This document shows positions 5,788 through 6,314 of a stretch of DNA of 6,314 nt, piece after piece (within the stretch, counting starts at the first letter, position 1; the number at the start of each line of letters is the position of its first letter). Origin of the DNA: Phycisphaerales bacterium (GTDB lineage: Bacteria; Planctomycetota; Phycisphaerae; Phycisphaerales; UBA1924). The stretch lies in contig JAESSR010000141.1 of NCBI GenBank assembly GCA_016764015.1, forward strand, positions 1-6,314, written 5' to 3'. The translations under genes and the position numbers were made by a program. The notes under the pieces are model-generated. The model made no database searches and was not told the origin of the DNA. It saw nothing but the letters and a program-made list of their open reading frames with translations.

Positions 5788-6294
5788 ATGCGTAAGCATT
5801 CAAAAAATACTGAAAGCCGACCAGGATTATGGTCGGCTTTTTTGAATCGTATCAACTCATGGCGAAAGCCTCTAGGAGTATTCGCCCAAGAAGAAGAATA
5901 CCTAGAACGCACAGAGACAGGTATAAGAGTATTTCAAGGCAAAGACTTCTGTTGGAAGCTTGATTGGGATGAAGTGACAGGGGTCTTTGCGTACAAGCTT
6001 GATGCTTGGTCCTTTGATGTCATCTGCTTCGCGTTTCAAAGGGGAACTGAACCAGATGCTGTGTGGTGTATTCACGAAAATATGCCGGGATACAAAGAAA
6101 TTACAAGTGATATCGAGCGCATCACAGAAGGTGGATGGCCAGCTCGATTTGCGGATGTCGCGCACCCTGCATTTGAGTTCAACTGGACCGAAATCTGGAA
6201 AGCACCGGACTCAGTTCCACTCAATGAGAACCCAATGCACTTCATTTGGAAAAAGATCCCAGACGAACTCCTTCCAGAATCGTACCGCGGCTGA
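5788..6294 (+). CDS. Unrecognised Trp-rich protein (hypothetical), N-terminus uncertain
   Basis: Seen: a 168-residue soluble protein with no signal peptide or clear membrane helix and ten tryptophans. The ordered part seems to begin near residue 30: a short beta-rich stretch, then a pattern W60-x2-V-x2-V-x-AYK-x-D72-x4-D77-x-IC80, then HENMPGY at 96-102, W117 and a PAFEFNW block at 128-133 ending at W137. This reminds me of small single-domain proteins of unknown function scattered across bacteria, some of which I would suspect of immunity-type roles, but I cannot name a family and assign none. The ATG at 5788 is three bases past the lipoprotein stop and has no ribosome binding site; an intrinsic terminator covers codons 9-19. 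The only later in-frame start before the ordered part is TTG at 5842. GC is about 44% over 5881-6120, clearly below the upstream genes, which may indicate separate origin. Confidence 0.65.
   Translation: MRKHSKNTESRPGLWSAFLNRINSWRKPLGVFAQEEEYLERTETGIRVFQGKDFCWKLDWDEVTGVFAYKLDAWSFDVICFAFQRGTEPDAVWCIHENMPGYKEITSDIERITEGGWPARFADVAHPAFEFNWTEIWKAPDSVPLNENPMHFIWKKIPDELLPESYRG
5813..5843 (+). terminator. Strong intrinsic terminator after the lipoprotein gene
   Basis: AAAGCCGACC (5813-5822) and GGTCGGCTTT (5831-5840) form a perfect 10-bp stem around an 8-base loop, and six T run from 5838 to 5843. On the other strand the stem is followed by TTT, three bases, then a T-rich stretch, so it might also act in reverse. 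It stands 29 bases after the lipoprotein stop and within the first 19 codons of the next reading frame. Confidence 0.88.
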
Positions 6295-6314
6295 GTACAA
6301 ACCCCGGTGGCACA

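Noticed and set aside
5859..5963. Small Arg-rich frame starting with ATG at 5859
   Set aside because: Out of frame with the better-looking protein of the same region, about 34 codons, no ribosome binding site; a shadow.

Overview
The window carries six genes on the + strand and none convincing on the - strand. The first five are about 60% GC in the stretches I counted; the last is nearer 44%. The organism looks like an environmental bacterium of the Planctomycetota, possibly a Phycisphaerae-like lineage. This rests mainly on the first gene, a three-helix membrane protein with a huge coiled-coil, Gln/Met/Gly-rich domain and a C-terminal block resembling proteins I recall from planctomycete MoxR/BatA-type clusters. 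That assignment is from memory of family style, not a search.

Layout: (1) 23-1828, the coiled-coil membrane protein. (2) 1832-2863, a lipoprotein solute-binding protein of the Fbp-like ABC importer family, three bases downstream and probably co-transcribed, with no permease or ATPase gene in view. (3) 2976-3995, a two-helix membrane HD-GYP phosphodiesterase with an intact active site, from a GTG start. (4) 4048-5268, an M20-family amidohydrolase/carboxypeptidase with all zinc ligands present. (5) 5359-5784, a small lipoprotein of unknown function. (6) 5788-6294, an unrecognised Trp-rich protein whose first codons contain a strong intrinsic terminator. Every intergenic gap is short; the largest (2864-2975, 112 bases) shows no convincing promoter or terminator.

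Regulation is the most interesting layer. Genes 4 and 5 are each preceded by the same arrangement: TTGAAC, 13 bases, GCTCG, then a -10-like hexamer. In front of gene 4 it lies so close that the transcript would start at or next to the ATG (leaderless), matching the lack of a ribosome binding site. In front of gene 5 it gives a leader of about 30 bases with a good ribosome binding site, which fixes the start at 5359. The terminator after gene 5 lies inside the 5' end of gene 6, so gene 6 is either mis-started or depends on readthrough, perhaps coupled to translation.

Functionally the genes look like ordinary chromosomal housekeeping and signalling genes (envelope protein, uptake, c-di-GMP turnover, peptide or amide hydrolysis), not one pathway. 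I see no CRISPR array, insertion sequence, tRNA or rRNA, and no clear novel multi-gene system.
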